From contig JAOVVO010000383.1 of the NCBI GenBank assembly GCA_028564675.1, positions 1-64,000 of the forward strand: DNA of 64,000 bases, read 5' to 3'. Below, in pieces: positions 21,224-32,663 of the stretch. Position numbers and translations under genes: made by a program. The stretch is from Onchocerca lupi. Its lineage: Eukaryota > Nematoda > Chromadorea > Rhabditida > Onchocercidae. Every line of letters begins with the position of its first letter. Within the stretch, counting starts at the first letter, position 1. Below the pieces are notes generated by a model. That model saw nothing but the letters and a program-made list of their open reading frames with translations. It made no database searches and was not told the origin of the DNA.

Positions 21224-23409
21224 TTATTCCAGTTCCGGACTGACGAAGAAAGCAGAAAACGCGAATAAGATAAAGACTACGCCTCCAATTAACGTGACTA
21301 AAACAGTGTAACTTGAAATTGTTGATAATGGAACTTGGATTCCATAAATTTCATGGCAAAAGTAAACACGTATTGCTAAATTATAAAACTACAGGAATAC
21401 AGAAAGAAGATAAATGCATATTTCTTTAACAACCAACATGATTTTAAAAAAAAAGGAAATCCATTCCATGTAGTCAAATATGCAATAATCTATAAAAAAA
21501 TATTGTGAAGTTAAAAAAGACATGGATTATTCAAATAAAAAAACTGGACTCGAAATTTTCACCTGTTCTAACCGATATCTGAGTAGCGACAAGCCTACCA
21601 CCAATAACAGCAATCCCTGTACAGAAAGCGTGTCCTAATATAGTACCAAGCACGACGCCATAAATATTTTCACGCGCTGCCAACATTATTGTGGTCAGCT
21701 GACTGCGATCACCCCATTCAGCCAGAAATGTCAGCGTGAAAGTTTCCAGAAAAATTGTCGATAACAAAGTTAAAAGCGCATGCGCTGAACTGAAATAGAG
21801 ATTAATATGTTAAAAACAAAAGCGAGTAAAATGTTCTAGCAATCATAACATTTTCTGAGGTAAAATTTCTTTTATACTGTTCACATTTTTTTCGAATTTG
21901 GATGAAAGTGACTCGATTACTAATAAAACATGCGATTAAAATGAAAACTGAAATAATGCAATTGAATTACTTCTGACTAATTGCAGTAATTCCTTCACTT
22001 TCCATATCAGAAACTTTGGAAGAATCCAGTAACAGTTCTTTTTTCTGGATTTCTGTCTTCGCTTCTGCATAACTCTCTTGTCCATCAGCTGGAGTCATTC
22101 GATATCCATCGTAAAGCATTTTCATACCAAATAATGCGAAAAGTGAAGTAGAAATAGAATAAGTCAACAATCGTGGCATGATCTGAGTAAACCATCCCAA
22201 TCCAGCTTAAAAAGATTTATCATAAATGGACAGAAAAATAGAAATACAAGATATGACCCACTTAAAAAAATCTAATGTAGAAATATTTATATGATTTGAC
22301 AACATCATTCATCATTCAACACATTCCCACATATATGTCTCAATGCCACAATCGCAGCTATAAACCGTGCTTTGTAGCCCAATTCCGACACAACAATAAC
22401 TGATATTGAAGTTGTCAATATGTGATAAATTCCAATGTCTTTTTTGGCTAGAACCCAAAAGCATAAAATGCTACCTGACAAAAGCGTCATCAAAATCAAA
22501 GCTGCCATTGCTCCACAGAAAACAGTTAACCGAGAATGTCTCATTGCCATGATCGCAGCTATGAACCATGTTTTGTCGCCCAATTCTGACACAACAATAA
22601 CTGATATCGAAGCTATCAATGCATGATAAAGCGTTAGATCCTATAATTTCTCTCACTTATAAAACAGATTTCGTGTAAGCATTTGTACAAACTATGCAAA
22701 GAAAAAGTGGCAAGGAAAAATAGCGAAAATTTTGAATATCGCATTTTCCAGAGATATTAATAAATTACTTCTACTGAGAAGCTTTTTTTTTTTTTTTTTT
22801 TTTGAACAAAAAACGAAGTGAGAACGCGCTATAAGAGTTAATAAAGTTATACTATAAATGATTTTGGACAGAACTTTCGAAAGGAAACAGTGAAATTTAT
22901 AATCTTAATAGCAGAACAGAAGAAACTTACAAGGGAGTTTTTGGTCTTGTCTTCATCAGAAATTTTAACAAGATTATTGTTTTCATAATCCATTACAGGA
23001 GATACTTGTCGGTAAACTTCTTTCGCCGAGTTTGACTAAAAGATTTGCTTTTCAAATGAACTTGAGCAGCAACTGATTATGTAAAACATTGCTGAATTTA
23101 CTTTGACAGAAAAATTACTCTTTAATCTTTTTTTTTCAGCACTTCTTTGTCCAGCTAGTTTTTCGAGAAAAATTTTATGAAGGCTTTAACATCATGAGAA
23201 AGTACTCTAATGACAGCTGCACACCAATATCTCACTGTATGGTTCTTACCATTCAGAAATATTTACCAATTAAAAAAACTTACTTGCTGAGAGAAATTAC
23301 CAACATTATCAGTATATCGCCGCCGTGTATCAATGGCACCTAGAGCAAGTCCTGAGAAGTACGAAGAAAACAATGCTACTATGAAGCATTCTGAGTATGC
23401 AAAATTCAT
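21224..23409 (-). CDS. TMEM165/GDT1 family cation (Mn2+/Ca2+)-proton antiporter
   Basis: Six exons on the minus strand: 23409-23284, 23035-22931, 22640-22475, 22205-21971, 21789-21563, 21297-21224. All junctions keep frame and give 310 residues (human TMEM165 has 324). Both hallmark UPF0016 motifs are intact: SELGDKTWF in exon 3 and AEWGDRSQL in exon 5; these acidic residues line the ion path. Other family segments are IAAIMAMRHSRLTVFCGAMA, FALFGMKMLYDGYRM, the acidic linker with QESYAEAKTEIQKKE, GHAFCTGIAVIGGRLVA and the final helix ending AFFVSPELE. The N-terminus (MNFAYSECFIVALFSSYFSG) looks like a signal sequence, as in other members. The family acts in the Golgi, supplying Mn2+ for glycosylation and controlling Ca2+/pH. 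The start ATG follows an ATTATTCCAG acceptor by 20 bases, consistent with trans-splicing. Intron 3 holds a decayed copy of exon 3. Confidence 0.92.
22310..22445 (-). pseudogene. degenerate tandem copy of TMEM165 exon 3 within intron 3
   Basis: Minus-strand sequence reads IYHILTTSISVIVVSELG, then YKARFIAAIVALRH, against exon 3 (22640-22475) YHALIASISVIVVSELG, DKTWFIAAIMAMRH. DNA identity is high at the start and then fades after CGNVL. The key motif ELGDKT has become ELGYKA, so the ion-binding Asp is lost, and no donor matching the real one remains. It is best seen as a recent exon duplication that has decayed. Use as an alternative exon would give a non-canonical transporter. Confidence 0.8.
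22783..22803. repeat. poly-T run of 21
   Basis: Uninterrupted T run in intron 2 of the TMEM165 gene. On the coding (minus) strand it is poly-A. Confidence 0.9.
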
Positions 23410-23428
23410 AATGAATAATACGAATGAT

Positions 23429-23435
23429 ACTGGAA
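23429..23435 (-). promoter_or_regulatory. 5' splice-leader or 5'UTR acceptor of the TMEM165 gene
   Basis: Minus strand ATTATTCCAG ends at 23430, with the ATG of the gene 20 bases downstream. Such an acceptor with no obvious upstream coding exon is typical of nematode trans-splicing, although a non-coding first exon is also possible. Confidence 0.45.
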
Positions 23436-24119
23436 TAATTGACAATTCATTGGAACATCATTTATGCAAGATTAATAAGCAGGCAATCCCTATAAAAAAC
23501 TAACTGTCTAATAAAGTGCGATAATCAAAAAGAGTTCACAGTGCACGAACTCAGAGTTCATTCCTTCGTTTCCTTCAGTGAACTTAAAGGCTAAAAAGTC
23601 AAAAGAAGCAAAAATGGCAATGTTAAATTCATACTACATTGTCTCTAAGGCTAAATCTCCAAGATCATCATTACACAGCACAATCATACTGTATCGGTTC
23701 ACGTGACTCCGTTCCCATTCCTCACGTATAATATATGAAGTACTTCCACGTTGCGTGTTGTAAATGAGGGACGGGGACGGTGTCACGTACAACCCAAAAA
23801 CACCAAAGAAACAATCAAAACATCCATTACATCCATCTTGCTCAACAACAAGCACTCATCCGATAAATACATACAAAACATTAGAACTTGCAAACGTCTA
23901 ACTCCTCCCGTCTCTATCTTTCTTATGGTTTCTCGCAATTCCTGCTAATGTCTGGTGTCTCCTAAATTAACATTTAAATGCCTTTAGATAATCATTCTAT
24001 GGCAAATTGCAACGCGACTTGCAGTTCTCTTGTACAGTTGTAAGATTGCGGATAAGAATGGAAGCGGGAAGATACAAATGAACGTGAGAATTTGTACCGT
24101 AGAAAGTGTCATATTATTT

Positions 24120-24297
24120 ACGTATTTCACTACGTGAGCAATTAGATATGTCAGCGTTTCCATGAGATTATTTTCATCTTTCACAATAAAGTTGACGGGT
24201 GCAGTTGTGCACACTTACGTATACTTCATCACGTGAACAGTTAGATGCGTCACCCTTTCCGTGAGGCCGTATTCATTTTTCGAAATGAAATTTACGG
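24120..24297. repeat. diverged tandem duplication in a divergent promoter region, period 97 bp
   Basis: 24120-24198 and 24217-24297 align along their length: 'acgtatttcactacgtgagc' against 'acgtatacttcatcacgtga', both followed by 'agttagat.(t/c)gtca', a 'tttcc.tgag' block and ending 'ttgacgg / tttacgg'. The CACGTGA-like core is present in both. It lies between the starts of the TMEM165 and Rap1/Myb-like genes. Confidence 0.75.
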
Positions 24298-24444
24298 ATA
24301 GTTTCATACTGTTGTTCTTATAGACTGTTTCTGTGGTCTATAATTATCACTTCTCTTCTGTGTTATAATATGATTGGTATATCAAGTGTTCTCTCACAGA
24401 CTTTGCATATTTGCAGGATTATTTTTGCCGACTGAGCGTTGAAT

Positions 24445-27400
24445 ATGGCTGTTCGAAATACGTATACAATGCGCGATGAACGATTGATGTGGGAACACGT
24501 ATTTGAGTAGGGTTAAGTTGTAGATTTATTCACGACACTGCGGAGTGGCTGAAGCTAATTTTCATATTCTTCTCCACTCCCTCAGGATCTTTTCTGAACG
24601 AGATGTTCTAAAGACAACTCTTGAAAAAAGTTGTAAATCTATTTAAATGCGTAAAATGAAAAGTGTAATTTTACAGGAAACTCCAGATAGGAGATGAAGC
24701 TGTTTATAAGCCGAAAGGTTTAAAACTATGGAAAGATTTTGAAGCTACTCGAAAAACCAATAAAACTGCCTCATCACTTGCGACACAGTAAAGATTTTGT
24801 TAACATATTCATTGAATTTGCTTCATTCTGCTATGTTATCTATCGTTTAAAGAAATAAAAGCAGGAAACTGAGTTGTTTTTGTTTATTGTATTTTGGCAA
24901 GTTTTGTTTTGCAGTTTTCGTAAAGCAATGTATGATCGAATCGAAGAAGCCAAGTTATCGGTGGAGCAACAGTTATACATCGCAAGTCAGCTCAGTCTAC
25001 CACTTACAAAGCGGCAGCAAAAAACGTTAACTTTTTTATGCTTTAAGTTTTAATTAAGTAAGAAAAGTCAGCATATAACTTTTGTACTGCTTTATAAAAG
25101 TTATTTTTTGTTCTCGAAATTGTTGTAATTATTTTCAGTCTATGTTACCAAGTTTCCTTTTCTCAATATTGGAACTAAATTTGAATAAAAAGACCAATGA
25201 AATATTCTATTTGTATCATCATTTCTTTAAGCTTTAATTTACAGAATCGAATACAAGGCAAATGTTTCAATTATTACAAATAGTTCCGGTATTGTGACCG
25301 CATATGAAAAAGAAGGTTATTTTTTTTAGTCTGTTCGATTTCTTTTGCTACCAAACTTTGGTTTAGCTTTTTTTTTTTCTTTCTCTTTAGACTTTTATAT
25401 ACTGCGACAGTTATTTCCGAATTATAAAAGCTTTAGAATTGATTACATTCGATATTATTGTTATAACATAAAAAATTGCTGTATCTGCAGCAAAATTCAC
25501 TGTTTCGAAATATTTCAACATTATCCATCAGTTTCTTTTGATAAGCACAGATTGAACTTCAATGACTAAATCTCTAATATTTAGATTTGTACTGAATCAA
25601 AATGAAGAAGATGAAGAGTTTGAATTATAAATTTTCAGGTAAACAATACTTTCCATCCCTGCTTAAAAGGAGAACTTCATACGGTATGTTTTATTTATTA
25701 AATGAAAGAGAAAGAGTTTCCTTTTATTATATGTTAATTAACTGTCCTGATTGGCATATTTTAAGGTTTTTGTAAAAATGTATATCAATATGTCACAACG
25801 TGCTAAAATGTAAAATGAAACTCAATTTTTATATCATTCATTTCCATTCTCCACATTTGTTCAGTAGATAATGAACAGTGTCAATATTATATTTTTCTAT
25901 TTCAGATGACGATAATATAAAAGATGAACTGGGTTACGACGCATTGGAATTAAATGGTAATCTATATTCGACAAGATCCCGAACTCGGATTATTTTTGTA
26001 CTTAGTATTGCATATCTGATATAATAATGTCAACTTAATCGTTATATTTTATATTTAAGGATCAATGACGAAACTCACAAAAATTTCGCGAAACACAGAT
26101 GGGAACCCCGTGGTGGCATGTTCAGGGTTAGTATTTGATTTTTAAAAGCTTTTTTTATAACTTAAAATAGATTTAACGGCCGCTATATATCTGCTTAAGA
26201 AATAGTATCTCAAAAGGAAACTTTTCATCTCGGAAGAGAAATATTCTCCTGTGCTTGAAAGTTGGGACTAAAGATCACAAAATAAAAGGGTGTCTTTTAT
26301 TTATTTTCTGTTTGATGCAGTATGTTTTCATACGCTTATTTTTTTAGATGAATTAGGGTGAAATCGTTCTGTGTTTTTTTTCACCTTTTTTTTTTAATTT
26401 GCAGGCGTTACAATCTGCGAAAGAAATTGAATATCCAAAATAACAGTTCATCAAAAATTCGTAATTCGGAAGAAACCGAATCTATGGATTTGATGCAAGA
26501 TGTAAGTGCGCGGATTTATTGAATTGTCTGGTTTCATCATATTCTAAAAGTTATATTATAAATTATATTTTTTTCAGAGTAGCGACTGTAATGACAGCCA
26601 AAATCAAGACCGTAATGATGGTGATAACCAGAATGAGGTATTCCATGGTAAGCATATATTATCATATATTATCAGACCAGTTGTACTTTCTATAATTCTC
26701 AGATTGTTTCTTTGTTTTTGACTTCTATGTCAGACTTTCTTTTAAAATTTAATATGATCTTATAACTACAATGATATAGTTTTGTGAACTGTTTTCTGAC
26801 TGTAAACTGTTTTCTGTCTACTAGTTTAGCTAAAATATTGCATCATTGAATTTTAGCTAGACAAATATTTGATGACAAGAAGCACAGTGATTCAAAAGAA
26901 AGTGAAGTGAATATATCTTGTCCCAAAGATGAAATTGATATTGTAAACTTCCGCTCTGAAAAAGATCAATTGGTTAGCGAAATCTCAACAAATCAAGTTG
27001 AATGTCTAGAAACCACGGAATTAGAATCTGGTATCAATCAACATACCACTGCCAGAAGTAATGATATGAAAATGCTAGCGAATGAAGTTTCGAAAACTGT
27101 TGCATGCAGTAGCATATTAACATGGGCCGCAGCCGCTGTGAAGAGAAAGCAGGAACTCCGAACCTTCGAAAATATTATTGATGAGGAATTGAAGCAGTTG
27201 CTTGCTTATATTATAAATAAGCGACAACTCAGGGGCGTTGAGGTTAATTTTTCTGCAGTTTTATCAAATATTCTTGTATTTATTTTGGGGACTTCATGAC
27301 AATTTTAATTGCTTATACGAATTAAGACTGCATTGCCCAACATCTTTTTTGTGCTTGGCTCGTCAGAATTTATAATCTGTACAATCATGTAGTGCGTAAA

Positions 27401-27670
27401 AATGGATATACTATATAAAATATGCTTTAGGATGCAACCCGAAATAACTATTTCCGCTTTATTGCAGTGTTTTTCAGCTTTTGCCAATTATCCCATTATC
27501 GGTGTATGCGTTGTTTTCTAATAAAATATTGTCACTCATTGCATTAATTTATTCTCAAATTTTAAATTTTTCAGAAGATGAAAATGGAAAAAATATTAGA
27601 ATTACGCGCTGATGAAGCCAAACGACTTGGAATGGGTTTGAGGAGTTACCTCAGAAAATTGCAACAATAA
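24445..27670 (+). CDS. Rap1/Myb-type DNA-binding domain protein, uncharacterised
   Basis: Eleven exons: 24445-24506, 24677-24787, 24915-25025, 25245-25288, 25639-25683, 25906-25956, 26060-26126, 26405-26501, 26578-26647, 26857-27242, 27575-27670. All phases agree and give 379 residues. Residues about 7-75 form a helical Myb/SANT-like unit: YTMRDERLMWEHVF, then KGLKLWKDFEAT, then TASSLATHFRKAMYDRIEEA. The spacing (acidic helix, KG.KLW helix, basic third helix after a Thr/Ser) resembles the Rap1 Myb domain of telomere-binding proteins; this is a motif-level judgement. Next come a basic patch (LLKRRTSYDDD), a long acidic/polar, Asn-rich disordered middle, and a C-terminal helical segment (FENIIDEELKQLLAYIINKR ... 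LRADEAKRLGMGLRSYLRK). It is probably nuclear. It could equally be a general chromatin factor. A short 5' exon with donor GA|gtaggg is needed to keep the frame. Confidence 0.7.
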
Positions 27671-28573
27671 CTGATTGATCATGAAACAGATCTTCATCCA
27701 CTCCGATGCGTTTCTATCTTAATTTTTTGCATTTTTAGTGGTTGTTGTTCAAAGCATGTAGTTTTTATAGATAATCAATTTCTAGTTATAAAATTTGCAT
27801 ATTATTGACTTTGAAAGCTTTAAAATTATATATTTTTGAAATTCGTTGATTTTAATCACTTTTTCAAAAGCATTATCCTAGTTTTTCGCTTATTTTTGCA
27901 TTGTTTTCTTTTTCTTTTCTGACATTATTGCATATCATTTGTATCAAGTGTTTTATTCCATATCAAAGCGGCTCTGAAGATCAGGAATTCATCATAAATT
28001 GAAAAGAACTTTAAAGTCGCGAATTCTCGTAGTTTTTTTAGTAAGTTCGCCTCATCATTTTATGTATGAAAATTTGGTGTATTGAGAATTATAAAACGAT
28101 AAGGAGTGTTTTTTTTTTTTTTTTTTCGTTATTTATAGATGTAAATATGGAGGAACTGTGTGGATCTGTATGATTTTTCAAGATCTTTTGTGTTGTGGAA
28201 AGATTTGGTGAAGCTTTAATTCTTAAGTCAAGAAACTGGAAGTGCGTTCACTTGTTACATATTTTCTCAACGTTTAAACTGGAAATAGTTTTGTTTAAAT
28301 ATGTTGACTTCAGTTTTGGTGACTTCATATTTGGTGATTTTATGACCCTTTGTTATGTAGTGCACTGTGTCGTTTTTATTTTTCGATTACTATAAAAATA
28401 ATTTATATACAAAATGGAAATAAGTACACGAGTTATCGTGACCACTACCTCGCGCAATAAGTTTTGATAAATTGAATTGACTGAGGAACAAAAAGGAAAT
28501 TTTGATTCGTGAATCCAGTGCTTCAAGAAAGAAAATTTATGCATTTTAAGCTTTTTTAATCTGTTCTTTATAG
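27671..28573. other. 3'UTR/intergenic between Rap1-like gene and rpn-7
   Basis: No gene seen. It contains a run of T at about 28110-28126. The two flanking genes lie in the same direction about 900 bp apart, so an operon is possible but not shown. Confidence 0.5.
28563..28573 (+). promoter_or_regulatory. acceptor directly before the rpn-7 start codon
   Basis: TGTTCTTTATAG immediately precedes the ATG at 28574, with no upstream coding exon. This is a likely spliced-leader trans-splice site that leaves almost no native 5'UTR. Confidence 0.5.
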
Positions 28574-30968
28574 ATGACTGAAAAAGCTCAGATCACAACA
28601 AAGCAGCAGTTGCTCGAGGATGTTGAGAAGGAAGTTAGTTGCTAGATGATGTTGGAAAGAAAGTAAATTAAAATGATATGCAAACATTGAGTTGGGAATT
28701 CTTTCAGTTTTTTATATATTTTTCAAAAATCTTAATTCATTTCTAATGCTTTTATACTGATTATTTCTGCAATTAAAAAGCTACTTTTTATGGACTTTTC
28801 CGTATTCAAGAACATAGATATATCAATTAAATAAAATTCAGGTGATTTCAAAGATACCAAATTTGGATATTGCACAACTTCGTTTTTTGTTGTCACATCC
28901 TGATATTGATCCGAAAATGAAGAAAGAAAAATGGGACAATCTTGTTGAAGTTAGTTTGTTCCGTTGCAGACATTTGTGAGATCGTTGTTTACACATGGAT
29001 TTTTAGAAACTTTATTGGCTTTCAAATTTCAGTTAATCAAGGAAAATGAAATGGGACCATACTATAAACTTGTTTGTGATGACATTGGGACTACAATGGA
29101 CGAATTATTATTCACAGAATTAAAAGAAGCTAATGAGAAGCGTTTGAAAGAAATAGACGATGAGATAGCAGATGCTGAGCAGAATTTAGGTATTTTTCGC
29201 TTATGATAAACAAAAATCTTCATTCTGTCGCTTATAGGAAATATTTAAGAAGCAAAGACATATGTGTAGAAAATATTAATTTTATTATTTTAATATATGT
29301 TTATTTTTTGCAGGGGAAAGTGAAGTGCGGCAAGCTTACCTTCGCAAAAGCGAATATTTGTGTAAAATTGGTGATAAAGACGCAGCGGTCGCATCCTTTA
29401 GACAAACATATGAGAAAACTGTTGGCATTGGCTATAGGATTGATCTTATTTTCAATCTTATTCGACTCGGTCTTTTCTTTTTGGATCATCAACTGATAAA
29501 TGCAAATATTGCTAAAGCAAAAAATCTCATGGAACAGGTTTTATACAATTTCTTGCAAACTATGAATTTCCTGTAGAATCTTTGCAATAAGTAAAGTTCT
29601 ACTAGTTTAGGGTAACTTGAATCCTACATTATCCAGCTAGGTTGATACCACATGTTTAATGAATAGAGTAATTTAGGGTGGAGATTGGGAGCGAAAAAAT
29701 CGTCTTCGATCCTACGAAGGCCTTTATAAGATGTCGGTGAGAGACTTAAAAGGAGCTGCAGCACTTTTTCTGGAAGCTGTGCCAACGTTTGGTTCATACG
29801 AACTTATGACCTATGAACAGCTTATATTCTATACAGTTATTTCGGCTGTGTATGGTAAGTAATTTCTCATATTTTGTCGCTAGCAAAAATTTTTCTTAAA
29901 TAAAATGTAAACATACTGCTTTTTTTTTTTAGCGTTAGAACGTCCTGATCTACGTACCAAAGTTATCAGATGCAATGAGATTCAAGAACAGGTTGGTTTC
30001 ATTCGTTTAAAAATGCTTTTATAGTTTCATCTTAAAATATAATTTTATTGTCAATTTTTATTGATTGGCAGGAGGTATTAACAATAATTTTTTTTTTTTC
30101 ATATTTATCTTATTTGCCTTTGATGTCAAAAATTATGTTTTCAAGGATTTCTTTTTCTTTTTTTCAATAATATTTAGCTCACTGGTGGTGGTGAAAACAA
30201 TGAGCTGGTGTCTGTAAAACATTATCTGGAAGCATTTTACGGGTGCAGATATGATGATTTGTTCGTGGTGCTTGCAAAATTGGAAAGAGAACGATTAAAA
30301 TTTGATCGTTATTTAGCACCACATTATAATTTTTATTCGAGAGCAATGCGTCTCAAAGCATACGAACAGTTCCTTACTCCATATAAAACAGTAAGCCTCA
30401 GTTTTTATCAATTTTTGACTTGATTCATTTTGTTTTTGCAGTGATAAGATGATAATGGAGATAAATAAATTTACGTAATAATGAAGGTATGAAATTTACC
30501 TGTGAAATTCACCGTTTTCCGTCTTCAAATTACACTTATTGTTGCTTGAAACTTTAAGATTAAAATATCTTGAAGAAAGCTTCGATGCAAAAGGTTTATC
30601 CATTTTAGGTTCGTTTAGATATGATGGCAAAAGATTTCGGTGTTTCGAAAGAATTTGTTGACAAAGAATTACATCGACTAATTGCCACAGGTCAGCTGCA
30701 CTGCAGAATAGATGCTGTCAGGGGAATCATAATAATGAATCATCCTGATACTAAAAATCATCTTTACCGAAGTGTCATCAAGTATGTTGTTTTTTTATTT
30801 TTTATACATTAATATATTAGTTTGATATAGATCACTTAAACTTCTGAACGGTGTTTCATTTATGGATGTTTAATGGAATTTCAAGTTTATCGAAAAATTT
30901 CTCTTTCCAGGGATGGTGATATTCTCCTGAATCGTATACAAAAGCTGGCACGTGTGATTAACGCCTGA
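28574..30968 (+). CDS. rpn-7: 26S proteasome non-ATPase regulatory subunit 6 (RPN7/PSMD6)
   Basis: Nine exons: 28574-28633, 28842-28949, 29033-29189, 29314-29537, 29677-29854, 29933-29991, 30178-30390, 30609-30781, 30911-30968. These give 409 residues with every junction in frame, against 389 in human PSMD6. RPN7 is a scaffold subunit of the 19S lid and folds as TPR-like helices followed by a PCI domain. Recognisable blocks: LDIAQLRFLLS near the N-terminus, KSEYLCKIGDKDAAVASF and GGDWERKNRLRSYEGLY in the helical repeats, ELMTYEQLIFYTVISAVYAL and ERPDLRTKVI, then APHYNFYSRAMRLKAY and the winged-helix part DFGVSKEFVDKELHRLIATG plus LHCRIDAVRG, ending GDILLNRIQKLARVINA, which matches the conserved lid C-terminal helix. 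No odd residues or breaks were seen. Confidence 0.95.
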
Positions 30969-32663
30969 AAATATGTAGACTTTATTCCTTTGCTTCCTTT
31001 CTACATCAAATTTTGGTTGAATCCTACAAAATTCTCAAAGATTTAGAAACTTAAATTCAGATTATGAAAATTGAAGAGAAATGTCTCTTAAAAAACCTTG
31101 TTCCAGCAACCAAAATGGTAGATCTGAATCTAAGCAGGCTGGTTGTATAAATTAGTAAACTTTGATTTTCGGTCGATTTGACAAATTTCTGATTAATCGT
31201 TTCGTTCTTAAATTATCATTGCAGCGTTAAATCATAGTTAAGAAAATTTGAGCCCCAATTGTCGCTAATCAATTGCGAAAACAAGTTGTGAGATATGATA
31301 GCTTAATGCAAGGTTGTTGACTGCTAATTAATGTGCTATCTGTCAATGTAACTGATGTTGGAATGAAGTCTTTTACTCTCTTTATTGCATCACCTAATGA
31401 TTTGTTTTGCCATGACAGATTTTACGAGTTTTACAACATCTTTATGGAAATAGAGAAATAAGAAATAAAGAGGTAAGCTAAGTATTTGACTTCTATCGTA
31501 TAGTATGTGAGCATGAATTCTTATGGTGAAAACTTTTACCTGGGAATTCATCGATTCTTTAGTCAGATTTTGGCTGATGTGCAAAAGTATTAGACTTTTA
31601 CAGAAGTATAAACAGTTTAACTTGATATGATCTCTGCAGTTCATTAATGATAACTGATTACTATATAAGAAAAGAGAGAATTGGGATAAACATGTCGAAG
31701 CTCATTTAATCTTTCAGGATGCTATCATTGCTTTATATTCAAAAGCAACAGATAAAGTATACAACTATATAGCCAGAATACAAATCAGTCACAGTCTTTA
31801 ATATAAAACGTGAAATATAGGAGGAGGCTAAAAAGATGCAAAGGACTTTAGATACATATAAATCTTCGGAAATGGTGATAGTGAAGCATACTTAGAGTGT
31901 TGTTTATTTCTGGCAATTCATCAGATTCTCTTCAATAGATCCATTTTCTTCAAACACATCGGAGAAAGAAAAGAAAAGAATTAAGGATGAGTGGTTCCTT
32001 AAGTCGCTGTAATAGCCCGTGAGTTATAGATTAAGCCTTACCTGGGAATTAATAAGTTGTAAATTACCCCACCCAGTAAAAATCGAGTTTTTCACCGAAT
32101 GAAATGGATGTCTCGCATCCAGCCATTCTTAATGTACGAGACTATTTGTTGCAGAGGGAGACAACTCTTCATAGTTTAAAAATTTTCGCGCATTTTCTAA
32201 AATGTCGTATAAGAAAGACCATTTGTTTTGTATTTTCTCATTTCATTTTCCTCTCGAACAACGGTCGGTTGGTGCAAGACTTTCTTTTGAGGGTCTTTTT
32301 CATCTCAGTTGTTCTTGTACAATTTTCTAGCTATCTCCTAATTTTTCTCTTCCTTCTTCCCTCTCTTTGTTTGAATGTTACCAATTTATAGAATTTTAAT
32401 GACTTTTTATCATTTTTATCAATATTCCTGTTTAATTTTTGAGTCATAATAGCTTTTTATTTTAATCCTTTGATGGTGCATTATCTACATATGTGTAACA
32501 TTTCGTTTTAAGTTTTGCGACTATCATTTCTAGGTTATTGCGAGGGAGGATGTCACAGAGGGTCATTTTTATTGATATTCATTTTAGCTGCGTCCTGTAT
32601 AAATACACTGATTATTGGTTGGTCAGTTATGGCTAATTAAAGAGATCCTGTTTCTGTTGCAGT
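30969..32663. other. 1.7-kb intergenic region
   Basis: No convincing exon. A plus-strand frame from 32104 (MDVSHPAILNVRDYLLQRET) is open for about 90 codons but soon turns into low-complexity hydrophobic sequence and has no matching splice partner. Confidence 0.45.
32653..32662 (+). promoter_or_regulatory. acceptor one base before the start of the 32664 gene
   Basis: TTTCTGTTGCAG ends at 32662 and the ATG is at 32664; a likely trans-splice acceptor that fixes this ATG as the start. Confidence 0.45.

Noticed and set aside
32104..32391. 95-codon plus-strand ORF before the 32664 gene
   Set aside because: After a reasonable first 20 codons it becomes low-complexity hydrophobic sequence. It has no matching splice partner, and the next gene has its own acceptor and ATG.
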